From Chthoniobacterales bacterium (GTDB taxonomy: Bacteria; Verrucomicrobiota; Verrucomicrobiia; Chthoniobacterales; JACTMZ01): a stretch of DNA of 64,000 bases. Below, one piece after another: positions 16,508 to 25,596 of this stretch. Positions within the stretch are counted from its first letter, which is position 1, and the number at the start of each line of letters is the position of its first letter. The notes under the pieces are model-generated. The model searched no databases. It saw only the letters and a list, made by a program, of their open reading frames with translations, and was not told the DNA's origin. The stretch is from the NCBI GenBank assembly GCA_018402585.1, contig JAGYIO010000002.1, positions 129,341-193,340 on the forward strand, in the 5' to 3' direction. Made by a program: the position numbers and the translations under genes.

Positions 16508-17608
16508 ATGAAGGATGTGCCTGCTGCCCGTGTTTCGCCGTCCACCGCTCCGGAGGCGGTTGACCCCGGCTCGGCGCTCTTTGACGGAGAAGGCTTTGGC
16601 GGCCTGGCGGCGACCGATCCGGAGGTGATTCTGGAGGGCGGGTGGGATGATTGGGGAATGCTGGAGGAGGCGCTCTCCGTCGGCTCGGGGGGTGGACTGG
16701 CCGGGTGGTTCGATTACGACGGGAATTTCCGTTTCGGGGATTTTCCCGATTGGTCAGCCTCGCCGTCCTGCGCCGTGCCGGGCCCGGAGAGGCGCCCCGA
16801 TCCACCCGATTTCTCGCCCGGCCTGGGCGAGGAGGAATGGATGCAACTGGTCGGCCGGGCCAAGGATTACATTGCCGCGGGCGATATTTACCAGGTCAAC
16901 CTGACCCGCACCCTTTCTGCCCCCTGGTCGGAAGACCCCGCGGCATTTTATCCCCGGCTGCGCCGCGCGAGTCCCGCACCCTATGCCTGCTTCGTGCGCT
17001 TGGGCGACACTGCGGTCCTCAGTGCATCACCCGAATGTTTCCTGCGCATCGATGGACATCGTATCATGACGCGCCCGATCAAGGGAACGCGTCCGCGCGG
17101 GGCCGATGATGCGGCGGTGATGCGCGAATTGCTCGCTTCGGAAAAAGAGCGCGCCGAGCTGATCATGATTACCGATCTTGAGCGCAATGATCTCGGGCAA
17201 GTCTGCGAGTTCGGCAGCGTGCGGGTCACCGCGCTTTGCCAACTGCAAAGTTTCGCCCAGGTGCATCACCTTGTTTCCGAGATCGAGGGTAAGCTGCGGC
17301 CGGAGGTCACTCCGGTGCAAGCGGTGCGGGCCTGCTATCCCGGAGGATCGATCACCGGCGCACCGAAAAAACGGGCGCGGGAAATTATTGCCGAACTGGA
17401 GCCGGCCCCGCGGGGCATTTACACGGGGGCGATCGGCTTTTTTTGCCGCGACGGCTCCGCGGTTTTCAACATCGCCATCCGCACCCTCGTGGTGCGTGAC
17501 GGGCGGGCCACTTACGGGGTCGGTGCCGGATTGGTCGCTGACTCCGACCCGGCGTCCGAATATGAAGAAACCCGACACAAAGCCGCGGGTCTCTTCGCCG
17601 CCCTCTGA
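16508..17608 (+). CDS. pabB: Aminodeoxychorismate synthase component I
   Basis: A 366-residue chorismate-binding enzyme that aminates chorismate to 4-amino-4-deoxychorismate for folate. The core begins near residue 110: AGDIYQVNLTRTL, LSASPECFLRIDG, the PabB-type PIKGTRPRG with the nucleophilic Lys, ELIMITDLERNDLGQVCEFGSV, CYPGGSITGAPKKRA, and the C-terminal GVGAGLVADSDPASEYEET. It is shorter than E. coli PabB because the N-terminal domain is reduced. The Lys of PIKGT distinguishes it from TrpE. The glutaminase (PabA) and lyase (PabC) are not adjacent. The stop overlaps the next ATG by one base. Confidence 0.88.
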   Translation: MKDVPAARVSPSTAPEAVDPGSALFDGEGFGGLAATDPEVILEGGWDDWGMLEEALSVGSGGGLAGWFDYDGNFRFGDFPDWSASPSCAVPGPERRPDPPDFSPGLGEEEWMQLVGRAKDYIAAGDIYQVNLTRTLSAPWSEDPAAFYPRLRRASPAPYACFVRLGDTAVLSASPECFLRIDGHRIMTRPIKGTRPRGADDAAVMRELLASEKERAELIMITDLERNDLGQVCEFGSVRVTALCQLQSFAQVHHLVSEIEGKLRPEVTPVQAVRACYPGGSITGAPKKRAREIIAELEPAPRGIYTGAIGFFCRDGSAVFNIAIRTLVVRDGRATYGVGAGLVADSDPASEYEETRHKAAGLFAAL

Positions 17609-18375
17609 TGAAATCCTCCGCACCCGTAGTCCTCCTCGCGGTGGCCGCCCTGGCCGTTAGCCTGACCACTCTCGGCACGCTGCTCGGGGTGCGCTTGGTT
17701 GCGGCCGACCGCTTGCGCCAAATGTCGGCGGCCATGAAGGAACTGGGCAACGCTTCGATCGAAACCACCATCACCGTGCGGCAGACCTTGCCGCTCTCCG
17801 CGCAGATCAAGATCATCAAACCGACCCAGATCGACCTGACCCTTGACGTGGCCGACAAAATACCGATCCGCCTCGAGGTCAAAGTGGACGAGACCCTCAC
17901 CGTCCCGCTCGACCTGCAGATCGACGAACAAATTCCTTTGGTCACGGCCATGACCATCACGGAAAAGTCGCGGGTCCGGGTCAAAGCCGAGATCGACCTC
18001 GAGCAACCGGTCAGGTGGCGCCTGATCGAACGCATCGCGCCTTTGCTCAACATCAAGGGAAGCGTTCCGCTGGACCAGGAGATGGAGATTCACTTTCCCG
18101 AGACCCTGCAGGTCCGGGGGAACATCCCGGTCAAGTTCCGCCTGCGCGAAGAGTTGCGGGTCCCCGTGGCCTTTGAGGTGCCCGTTGATCAGATGCTCGA
18201 CCTCAAACTGGCCATCCAACAACAGGCGCGGGTCGGTTTTCCCGAACCGCTCGAGATCACGGGGGAAATTCCCGTGGTGCTGGAAATCCCCGTCTCGATC
18301 CCCCTGGAACCCACCCCGGTCGGTAGCTACCTCCACCAGATGGCCGGGCAACTCGACAGTCTGCTCGCCTGGTAA
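17608..18375 (+). CDS. Membrane-anchored beta-repeat protein of unknown function
   Basis: A 255-residue protein. It has one N-terminal membrane helix (about residues 6-30), a short helical linker (LRQMSAAMKELGNA), then about 190 residues of strikingly regular short amphipathic strands. The strands carry recurring V/I-P-V/I-x-L/F units such as IPIRLEVKVDE, VPLDLQIDE, IPVKFRLRE, VPVAFEVPVD and IPVVLEIPVSIPLEP. The pattern suggests an elongated beta-solenoid or stacked sheet in the periplasm. No enzyme motif is seen. It is coupled to pabB by a TGATG overlap, though a functional link is not obvious. Confidence 0.6.
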   Translation: MKSSAPVVLLAVAALAVSLTTLGTLLGVRLVAADRLRQMSAAMKELGNASIETTITVRQTLPLSAQIKIIKPTQIDLTLDVADKIPIRLEVKVDETLTVPLDLQIDEQIPLVTAMTITEKSRVRVKAEIDLEQPVRWRLIERIAPLLNIKGSVPLDQEMEIHFPETLQVRGNIPVKFRLREELRVPVAFEVPVDQMLDLKLAIQQQARVGFPEPLEITGEIPVVLEIPVSIPLEPTPVGSYLHQMAGQLDSLLAW

Positions 18376-18427
18376 AAGTCCGTCCGCGGGTTGCATCCCG
18401 AGGGCAATCGGGTTTATTAGTTCAACG

Positions 18428-19264
18428 ATGTCCGCCTCCGTCCCCATTTCGCGCCGGCGGTTTCTCCGGACCCTCACGCTCGGGGCGTGCTTTTATCCTG
18501 CAGCCCGGACTTTTGCCTCCATGGGCGGAGAGTTCGGCTTGCATCCCTTGACCCCACTGCTCGAAGCACCCCCGCTCTTGCCGGCCAAGCCTCCCGTCAT
18601 GCTCCCGCCTTTCCACTCGGCCACCATTGGCACGCCGCATCTGGCCCTGACCTTCGATGACGGTCCCCACGGCGCCCTCACCCCCCGGTTGCTCGACGCG
18701 CTGGCCAAGCGGAAGGTCAAAGCAACGTTCTACGTCATCGGCCGCAATGTCGAAATGCACCCCGAGATTGCCCGCCGCATTGTTGCCGAGGGCCACGAGA
18801 TCGCCAATCACACGTGGTCGCATCCCTCGCTCTCGGGTCTTGCCGCGGGGCGGGTGGCCGAGGAACTTCGCCGCACGCACGAGATCGTGCTTGAGGTGAC
18901 CGGCGTGCGCATGACCAATCTCCGTCCGCCCTACGGCGCCTTTAACGACCGCGTGCGGCAGGTGGCGTTCGACGGGCATGGCTATGACACCATCATGTGG
19001 TCGGTCGATCCCCAGGACTGGAAATACCGCAATAGTGCGCGGGTCACCCGCGAACTGGTCTCCGGCGCCGCGCCGGGTGCGGTTTTGCTCTGTCATGACA
19101 TCCACAAAACCACCATCTCGGCCATCCCGCGGGTGCTCGAGCAGTTGTTGGCCCGGGACTTCCAGTTCGTCACCGTGGCCCGATTGATGGCCATGGACAA
19201 ATCGGGGCGACAGGATTCGAACCTGCGACCTCCTGGTCCCAAACCAGGCGCTCTACCAAGCTAA
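18428..19264 (+). CDS. Polysaccharide deacetylase (NodB homology), Tat-type signal
   Basis: A 278-residue carbohydrate esterase 4 family protein that should remove N-acetyl groups from peptidoglycan or another glycan outside the cytoplasm. The N-terminus SRRRFLRTLTLGA is a twin-arginine signal. The catalytic set is complete: TFDDGPH at 75-81, metal ligands HTWSH at 128-132, RPPYGAFN, and LLCHDI. The last 20 codons and the stop lie inside the antisense of tRNA-Pro, giving the tail SGRQDSNLRPPGPKPGALPS. No earlier in-frame stop exists. The catalytic domain ends before this tail. Confidence 0.85.
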   Translation: MSASVPISRRRFLRTLTLGACFYPAARTFASMGGEFGLHPLTPLLEAPPLLPAKPPVMLPPFHSATIGTPHLALTFDDGPHGALTPRLLDALAKRKVKATFYVIGRNVEMHPEIARRIVAEGHEIANHTWSHPSLSGLAAGRVAEELRRTHEIVLEVTGVRMTNLRPPYGAFNDRVRQVAFDGHGYDTIMWSVDPQDWKYRNSARVTRELVSGAAPGAVLLCHDIHKTTISAIPRVLEQLLARDFQFVTVARLMAMDKSGRQDSNLRPPGPKPGALPS

Positions 19265-19275
19265 GCTACGCCCCG
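19202..19275 (-). tRNA. tRNA-Pro (anticodon TGG)
   Basis: On the minus strand the sequence folds as a cloverleaf. The acceptor CGGGGCG pairs with CGCCCCG, the D-arm is GCTT..GAGC, the anticodon stem CCTGG/CCAGG encloses TTTGGGA (anticodon TGG, reading CCA), and the T-arm is GCAGG-TTCGAAT-CCTGT. The discriminator base is A and 3' CCA is not encoded. Its 3' 63 bases overlap the end of the polysaccharide deacetylase gene on the other strand. Confidence 0.95.
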
Positions 19276-19311
19276 TAACTAACAGCTACGATAACCCGCC
19301 CGGGGCGATTG

Positions 19312-20595
<1,284 letters not shown>

Positions 20596-20674
20596 CAGGG
20601 AGTGCGGTTGATCCTGCTTTGTGCCGATGAGCGCAGACCGACACGTCAAGTTGAGCGAAGTTCGCGGCGGAAGT

Positions 20675-21172
20675 CTACAACGTGTTCCGCTCCTCGATTT
20701 GCCGGACCATGCGCTTGACGTGCGCATGTTTCATCCGCGGCTGGAGCACGGCCAGGCTGCGGCGCCGATCCCCCCATTCGAGGATTTCGATCGTGACCCG
20801 CCGCACGCCCCATTGATTCATCCGCGCGCGGGTCGGTTTGTAGAGATCGATCGTATTCGTGCCGGCCAGCATCCAGCCGTAGTCGTCGACTTGGTAGATT
20901 TCCCCCGTCTCGACAAGATGAAACATGGTGCCGAGCGGCCAGCGCGACCAATCCGCGGCGGCACTATTGACCTTACCGCGGCGCAGGAGGGTGCCGGCCG
21001 CGGATTTACGCCCGTATTTTTTGTGGTCCGCCTCGGTATGGGTGTAAGCCGTGGTGCGCACGTTTTGTACCGGGGTGACGGCCAGGGGTTGTTCGTAAGG
21101 CGGCAATTTGCGGGGGGCGGCGCATCCGGCGAGGAGGAGGGCGGCACAGGCGGCGGGGAGAACAAGGCGCAT
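20675..21172 (-). CDS. 3D-domain lipoprotein (MltA C-terminal-like)
   Basis: A 165-residue lipoprotein with signal peptide and lipobox LLLAGC (Cys17). A 3D (three-Asp) domain of the kind found at the C-terminus of lytic transglycosylase MltA follows: TAYTHTEADH, PLGTMFHLV, VDDYGWMLAGTNTIDLY. This fold binds or cleaves peptidoglycan glycan strands. The domain normally needs its Asp residues, and DD and D are visible in the last block. It lies 79 bases upstream of the symporter on the same strand and is divergent from hemA. It is likely anchored in a membrane facing the periplasm. Confidence 0.75.
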   Translation of the reverse strand: MRLVLPAACAALLLAGCAAPRKLPPYEQPLAVTPVQNVRTTAYTHTEADHKKYGRKSAAGTLLRRGKVNSAAADWSRWPLGTMFHLVETGEIYQVDDYGWMLAGTNTIDLYKPTRARMNQWGVRRVTIEILEWGDRRRSLAVLQPRMKHAHVKRMVRQIEERNTL

Positions 21173-21222
21173 GGCTTGTCATGGCACGGACCCTTGGCCC
21201 GCGCCAGCCAAATGCGGGCGTC

Positions 21223-21251
21223 TTGCCTGTCGCGCCGCGCGTAATTAATCT
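21223..21251 (+). promoter_or_regulatory. Candidate sigma70 promoter for hemA
   Basis: TTGCCT (21223-21228) and TAATCT (21246-21251) are separated by 17 bases in the divergent spacer. The -10 ends only 12 bases before the hemA ATG, so the transcript would have almost no 5' leader. No Shine-Dalgarno sequence is seen. Confidence 0.35.
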
Positions 21252-21263
21252 TCCCAACCGTCT

Positions 21264-22289
21264 ATGAATCTTTTCTCTCTCGGCCTGAGTCATCACACCG
21301 CCGCGGTTTCCTTGCGCGAACGCTTTGCGGTGGGCGCTGACCAGACTGATGCCGTGATGCGCGGCTTGCGCGAGGGCGCGGGGCTCGAGGAAGTCGTTCT
21401 CCTTTCGACCTGCAATCGCGTCGAGGTCTACGGGGTGGCGCAGGATCCTGCCGCCGCGATGGAAATCGCGCTCGCCGCCCTGCAGCGTCGCGCGGGTCGT
21501 GCCGCGGAGTTCGCCCGCTTCAACGGTGCCGGCTCGGTGCATCACCTTTTCCGGGTCGCGGCCGGCCTTGATTCCATGGTGCTGGGCGAGACTGAGATCC
21601 TTGGTCAAGTCAAGGACGCTTACGCTGCCGCCTTCGGTGCCGGTCACACTTCCGCGGTGCTCAACCGGCTCTTCCAGCACGCCTTCCGGGCGGCCAAGCA
21701 GGTGCGCAGTGAGACCGAGATCGGCCGCGGTGCGGTTTCTGTCGGTTCGGCCGCAGCCCGACTCGCCTCCTCGGACCTCGGCGACCTTTCCACCTGCCGC
21801 GCCCTCCTGCTCGGTGCGGGCGAAGCGGGCGAAGACGTGGCCCGGAGCCTGCATGCGCGCGGACTGATGGAACTGCTCGCCGCCAACCGCACCTTCAGCC
21901 GGGCCGAAGCGCTGGCCGCCGCCTTGGGCGGGCGCGCCGTGGAATTCGAGCGCTGGCGTGATCATCTGGCCACCGTCGACATTGTCATCGCCTGTGCCGC
22001 CACTCCGTCACGTTTGTTGCGGGCCGACGAACTAGCCCCTTCCCTCGCGGTGCGCGAGGAGCGTCCGCTCTTTCTCCTTGATCTCGCCGTGCCGCGCAAC
22101 TTCGACCCGGCCATCCGGATCCTGCGCGGTGCCACCCTGCATGACATCGACGACCTCGAAGCGGTGGCCCGCGAGGGCGAATCGCTGCGCGCGGCCGAGG
22201 TGGAAAAGGCGGAGGTGGTCATTGCCGCGCAAGTCGCCGAATTTGCCCGCCGTGCCGCGGAGCGCCCGGCCTTCGCGGCGGCGGCCTGA
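21264..22289 (+). CDS. hemA: Glutamyl-tRNA reductase, short form
   Basis: A 341-residue NADPH-dependent enzyme that makes glutamate-1-semialdehyde, the first step of C5-pathway tetrapyrrole synthesis. It has SLGLSHHTAAVSLRERFA, catalytic Cys50 in LLSTCNRVEVYG, GLDSMVLGETEILGQVKDAY, the nucleotide-binding ALLLGAGEAGEDVA, and FLLDLAVPRNFDP. It ends soon after the spinal helix and is about 75 residues shorter than E. coli HemA, lacking most of the C-terminal dimerisation domain. It heads hemA-hemC-cobA/hemD, with six bases to hemC. Confidence 0.93.
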   Translation: MNLFSLGLSHHTAAVSLRERFAVGADQTDAVMRGLREGAGLEEVVLLSTCNRVEVYGVAQDPAAAMEIALAALQRRAGRAAEFARFNGAGSVHHLFRVAAGLDSMVLGETEILGQVKDAYAAAFGAGHTSAVLNRLFQHAFRAAKQVRSETEIGRGAVSVGSAAARLASSDLGDLSTCRALLLGAGEAGEDVARSLHARGLMELLAANRTFSRAEALAAALGGRAVEFERWRDHLATVDIVIACAATPSRLLRADELAPSLAVREERPLFLLDLAVPRNFDPAIRILRGATLHDIDDLEAVAREGESLRAAEVEKAEVVIAAQVAEFARRAAERPAFAAAA

Positions 22290-22295
22290 GCCATC

Positions 22296-23204
22296 ATGTC
22301 CGAATTCATCCTCGCGACGCGCGGCAGCGAGTTGGCCCGCGTGCAGTCCGGCATGGTGCGCGAGGGTCTGCTCCGCGCCTGGCCCCAACTCACGGTGCGC
22401 GAGGACGTGGTGCGCACGACCGGCGACCGGCATGCGGAGGAAAACCTGACCACGCTGGGCGGATCGGGAGTCTTCACCAAGGAACTGGAGGCGGCGCTCT
22501 TCGACCATCGCGCTGCGGCTGCGGTGCACAGTCTGAAGGATTTGCCCGTGGATCTTCCGTCCGGCCTGGTCCTTGGCGCCATCCTGCCCCGGGGGGCAGC
22601 CGGCGATGTGCTGGTGAGCAGACAACCCGGCGGACCGGCCGGTCTGCCCGCCGGGGCCCGCATCGGGACAGGCAGCCCGCGGCGGGCCGGCATGATGCGC
22701 GCCCTGCGCCGCGAAGCCGTAGTGGTTCCGATCCGCGGGAACGTGCCCACCCGCATCGCTCGCGTGGGCGAAGGGCAGTTTGACGCCGTGATCCTCGCCG
22801 CGGCCGGCCTCGAGCGGCTCGGATTTCCGGTCGACGGCCCCTTTCTCCTGGGCCCGGTGCTGCTTTACTCTTTTTTGCTCCCGTCCTTCTTGCCGGCCCC
22901 GGGACAGGGGGCCATTGCGGTCGAAGTGCGCGCCGACGACGGCCCGGCCCGGGAGATGGTCGGCGTGCTCGACGATGCCGGAACGGCCGCGGCCGTGCGG
23001 GCCGAACGCTCGGTCCTGCGGGCCATCGGGGGCGGGTGCCATCTGGCCCTCGGAGCACTCGGCCGGGTGGAGGGCGATCGGTTGCATTTGCAGGCGGTTC
23101 TGTTTGACCACCCCGGCGGGGAGCCGAAGATGGCCGAGTTGAGCGGGGCCCGCGCGGAGGCCGGAGAACTCGGGAGCGCGGTGGCCGCGTTGTTACTTTT
23201 ATGA
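22296..23204 (+). CDS. hemC: Porphobilinogen deaminase (hydroxymethylbilane synthase)
   Basis: A 302-residue enzyme that polymerises four porphobilinogens to hydroxymethylbilane. It begins FILATRGSELARVQ, and then shows VHSLKDLPVDLP with the catalytic Asp region, GTGSPRRAGMM, IRGNVPTRIARV, LPAPGQGAIAVE, and the dipyrromethane-cofactor Cys in AIGGGCHLALGALG. Length is normal for the family. The stop overlaps the cobA-hemD start (ATGA). hemB (porphobilinogen synthase) is not in the window. Confidence 0.95.
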   Translation: MSEFILATRGSELARVQSGMVREGLLRAWPQLTVREDVVRTTGDRHAEENLTTLGGSGVFTKELEAALFDHRAAAAVHSLKDLPVDLPSGLVLGAILPRGAAGDVLVSRQPGGPAGLPAGARIGTGSPRRAGMMRALRREAVVVPIRGNVPTRIARVGEGQFDAVILAAAGLERLGFPVDGPFLLGPVLLYSFLLPSFLPAPGQGAIAVEVRADDGPAREMVGVLDDAGTAAAVRAERSVLRAIGGGCHLALGALGRVEGDRLHLQAVLFDHPGGEPKMAELSGARAEAGELGSAVAALLLL

Positions 23205-24703
23205 AAAAAGGAAAATGCTTTCTCGTCGGGGCCGGTCCGGGTGACCCGGGCCTGCTTACCCTGCGTGGAAACGAAGTGCTCGGACGCGCGGAGCTCGTGG
23301 TCTATGACCATCTGGCCAATCCGGAATTGCTCGGGCTGGCTCCGGAGACAGCCGAGTTGCTCTACGCGGGGAAAAAACCGGACGACCACAGTATGACCCA
23401 GGAAGAGATCAACTGCCTGCTCGTCGAGCAGACGGCGGCCGGCCGTCTGGTTGTCCGACTCAAGGGTGGAGACCCCTATGTTTTCGGCCGCGGGGCGGAG
23501 GAAGCCGGGGCCTTGGCCGCCGCCGGCCTCGACTTCGAGGTGGTGCCCGGAGTCAGCTCCGCCTTGGCCGGGCCGGCCGCCGCCGGTATCGCGGTGACGC
23601 AGCGCGGGGTGAATGAGGATCTGAGTATTTTTAGTGGACATCAGGATCCGGAAAGCGAGGAAGGGCGCGAATTCTACCGCGGGCTGGGGGCGCGGGGTGG
23701 CACGCTGGTCATGTTGATGGGGCTGGAGCGTTTGTCCGGCATTGCCCGTGAACTGCAGGCCGGCGGGGCCTCGCCGGATTTGCCGGTTGCCGTGGTCCGC
23801 CGCGCCACGATGGGCGACCAAGTCACGGTGCGTGCCCCGCTCTCCGAGATCGCCGCCCGCGTTGCTGCCGCGGGGCTGCGTCCGCCCGCGGTCATTGTTT
23901 TCGGCGCGGTCGCCGCGGCCGACCACGCGCTGCTCTGTCCGCGGCCCTTGACCGGTCGCCGCATTGTCGTGACCCGGAGCCGGGTTGGTGCCTCGAAATT
24001 GGCCGGCGCCTTGCGCGACCTTGGGGCCGATGTGTACGAGATGCCGCTGATCAAAGGCGAGAAACCGGAGAATTTGCGCGAATTTGCCGAGTTGGTCCAG
24101 GACGCGCACGGCTACGAGTGGATCGTTTTCACCAGCGCCAACGGGGTGGATGCTTTCTTCGAGATTTTCTACAAGCTGTACGACGATGCCCGGGAAATCG
24201 GCGGGACGAAGTTCGGCGCGGTCGGGGCCGCCACGGCGCAGCGGATCAAAGACTGGCATTTCCACGTGGACCTCGTGGCCGAGGAGTTCCAGGCCAAGTC
24301 ACTTGCTGCGACCTTCCGGGACTACACCGACGTGGAAAATGTGAAAATGCTCGTGGTTCGCCCGGCCGAGACCAGCGGCGGGCTCGCCCTCGAGCTGACG
24401 AAAATGGGGGCGATCGTCGATCAAGCCATCGCCTACCGCACGGTGGCCGAGAGGACAGACCGGACCCGCGCGCGCCAGCGCTTCGCGGAGGAAGGGGCCG
24501 ATCTCGTGGTTTTCACCAGCTCTTCGACCGTGCGGAATTTTTTCGCTTTGAAGCTCAAAATGCCGAAAGGCCTCCAATTTGCTAGCATTGGACCAGTGAC
24601 CACCGGGACCATGGCGGAATTTCAGGTCAAGCCGTCTATCAAAGCTAAGCAGCATGATATCAACGGTTTAGTCCAAGCTATTTCCGCCTTCTACGCGGCC
24701 TGA
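23201..24703 (+). CDS. Fused uroporphyrinogen-III C-methyltransferase / uroporphyrinogen-III synthase
   Basis: A 500-residue bifunctional protein. Residues 1-240 are a SUMT/CobA domain: VGAGPGDPGLLTLRG, VVYDHLANPELL, VRLKGGDPYVFGRGAEEA, VVPGVSSALAGPAAAGIAVTQRG. Residues 245-500 are a HemD-type synthase: RRIVVTRSRVGASKLAGALRDLGADVYEMPLI, WIVFTSANGVDAFFE, AVGAATAQ, VFTSSSTVRNFF, and ASIGPVTTGTMAEF. It cyclises hydroxymethylbilane and can methylate the product to precorrin-2, linking heme with siroheme/cobalamin. The gene overlaps hemC by four bases. Such fusions recur in several phyla. Confidence 0.92.
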   Translation: MKKGKCFLVGAGPGDPGLLTLRGNEVLGRAELVVYDHLANPELLGLAPETAELLYAGKKPDDHSMTQEEINCLLVEQTAAGRLVVRLKGGDPYVFGRGAEEAGALAAAGLDFEVVPGVSSALAGPAAAGIAVTQRGVNEDLSIFSGHQDPESEEGREFYRGLGARGGTLVMLMGLERLSGIARELQAGGASPDLPVAVVRRATMGDQVTVRAPLSEIAARVAAAGLRPPAVIVFGAVAAADHALLCPRPLTGRRIVVTRSRVGASKLAGALRDLGADVYEMPLIKGEKPENLREFAELVQDAHGYEWIVFTSANGVDAFFEIFYKLYDDAREIGGTKFGAVGAATAQRIKDWHFHVDLVAEEFQAKSLAATFRDYTDVENVKMLVVRPAETSGGLALELTKMGAIVDQAIAYRTVAERTDRTRARQRFAEEGADLVVFTSSSTVRNFFALKLKMPKGLQFASIGPVTTGTMAEFQVKPSIKAKQHDINGLVQAISAFYAA

Positions 24704-24903
24704 GGGTCAGCGTGAAGCGGGGCGGACACCTCGGCTCGTCGCCCTTTTGCGCCCTGCAAAAACCACGCGGCTCATTCCCAGCCAGACGAATAGGCCTTGA
24801 CCTTTATTGAGATTGAGACACAGTCGCAGTATTGAGTGCGGCGCTAAAAGATGCTCTCTCATTTGGCGGTCGGCCGTAATCGTGTAATTTATCCTAACTA
24901 TCT
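24704..24903 (+). promoter_or_regulatory. Spacer with candidate promoter for the PEP-CTERM gene
   Basis: This 200-base spacer follows cobA-hemD. Near its end TTGGCG (24863-24868) and TAATTT (24885-24890) are 16 bases apart, with the -10 ending 13 bases before the ATG at 24904. The stretch 24880-24903 is AT-rich compared with its surroundings. No terminator with a T-tract was found after cobA-hemD. Confidence 0.35.
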
Positions 24904-25596
24904 ATGATCACCCGTCATTCCTTTGGCGCCATGTTCGCACTTTGGGCCTCTCTTCTCCCAAGCTCCGCCTTGCTTGTTCCTTTCGCCGAGGACTTCACCT
25001 TTGGTGCCGCGAACTGGCTCAACGGCGCGAGTACCGCGCCTGCTTGGTCCGCCGCGGGTGGGGTTGATGGCGGGGCTTATATCTCGGCGCCGGGTGCCAT
25101 CACGGCCGGGGGATTTGGTACAATTGTCTTTCGCGGTAACGCTTCCGCCGCTGCCAGCGGCGACGCGTTTGTCGGGGATTGGATCTTAGGAGGGGTGAGC
25201 ACTTTCAGCACTTACCTTTCCCATGATGCCCCCGTCGCCCTGAACTTTTACGCTCGCTTGGATGCCGGTTCGGGTCGTGCCGGCAGCACGGTCGACTTCA
25301 GCGTGGCTCCGGGCGCTTGGTTCCAGCTTGAGGTTCCCATTGTCAACGCACCGACGTCATTCCAATCTTATGGTGCCGGGACGTTCGCCACAGTCTTCAA
25401 CGGGATCCAAAACGTGCAGATCGCTTTGTCGGCGACGCAGGACCCGAGCACGGCGGGACAAACCTACAACGTTGCCTTGGACCAAGTGGCCATCGTGCCT
25501 GAGCCGGGGACCCTTGGTCTGGTCGCTTCAGGTCTCGCGGCTCTCTGGTGGTTGCGCTGCCGCAGTTTTTTTCGGAAGCCTCTCAACAAACCTTGA
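24904..25596 (+). CDS. PEP-CTERM sorting domain protein
   Basis: A 230-residue exported protein. It has an N-terminal signal peptide (about residues 1-22), a Gly/Ala/Ser-rich beta-type body with few charged residues, and a C-terminal tripartite sorting signal starting near residue 198: VPEPGT, a hydrophobic helix, then the basic cluster RCRSFFRK. This signal is recognised by exosortase (EpsH type), absent from the window. The body shows no known binding domain. The stop overlaps the next start (TTGA), and four more coupled or close genes lead to a heme transporter. Confidence 0.82.
   Translation: MITRHSFGAMFALWASLLPSSALLVPFAEDFTFGAANWLNGASTAPAWSAAGGVDGGAYISAPGAITAGGFGTIVFRGNASAAASGDAFVGDWILGGVSTFSTYLSHDAPVALNFYARLDAGSGRAGSTVDFSVAPGAWFQLEVPIVNAPTSFQSYGAGTFATVFNGIQNVQIALSATQDPSTAGQTYNVALDQVAIVPEPGTLGLVASGLAALWWLRCRSFFRKPLNKP

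Noticed and set aside
22865..24265. Minus-strand open frame opposite hemC and cobA-hemD
   Set aside because: Antisense to two genes with intact active-site motifs; the translation is low-complexity and His/Arg-rich.
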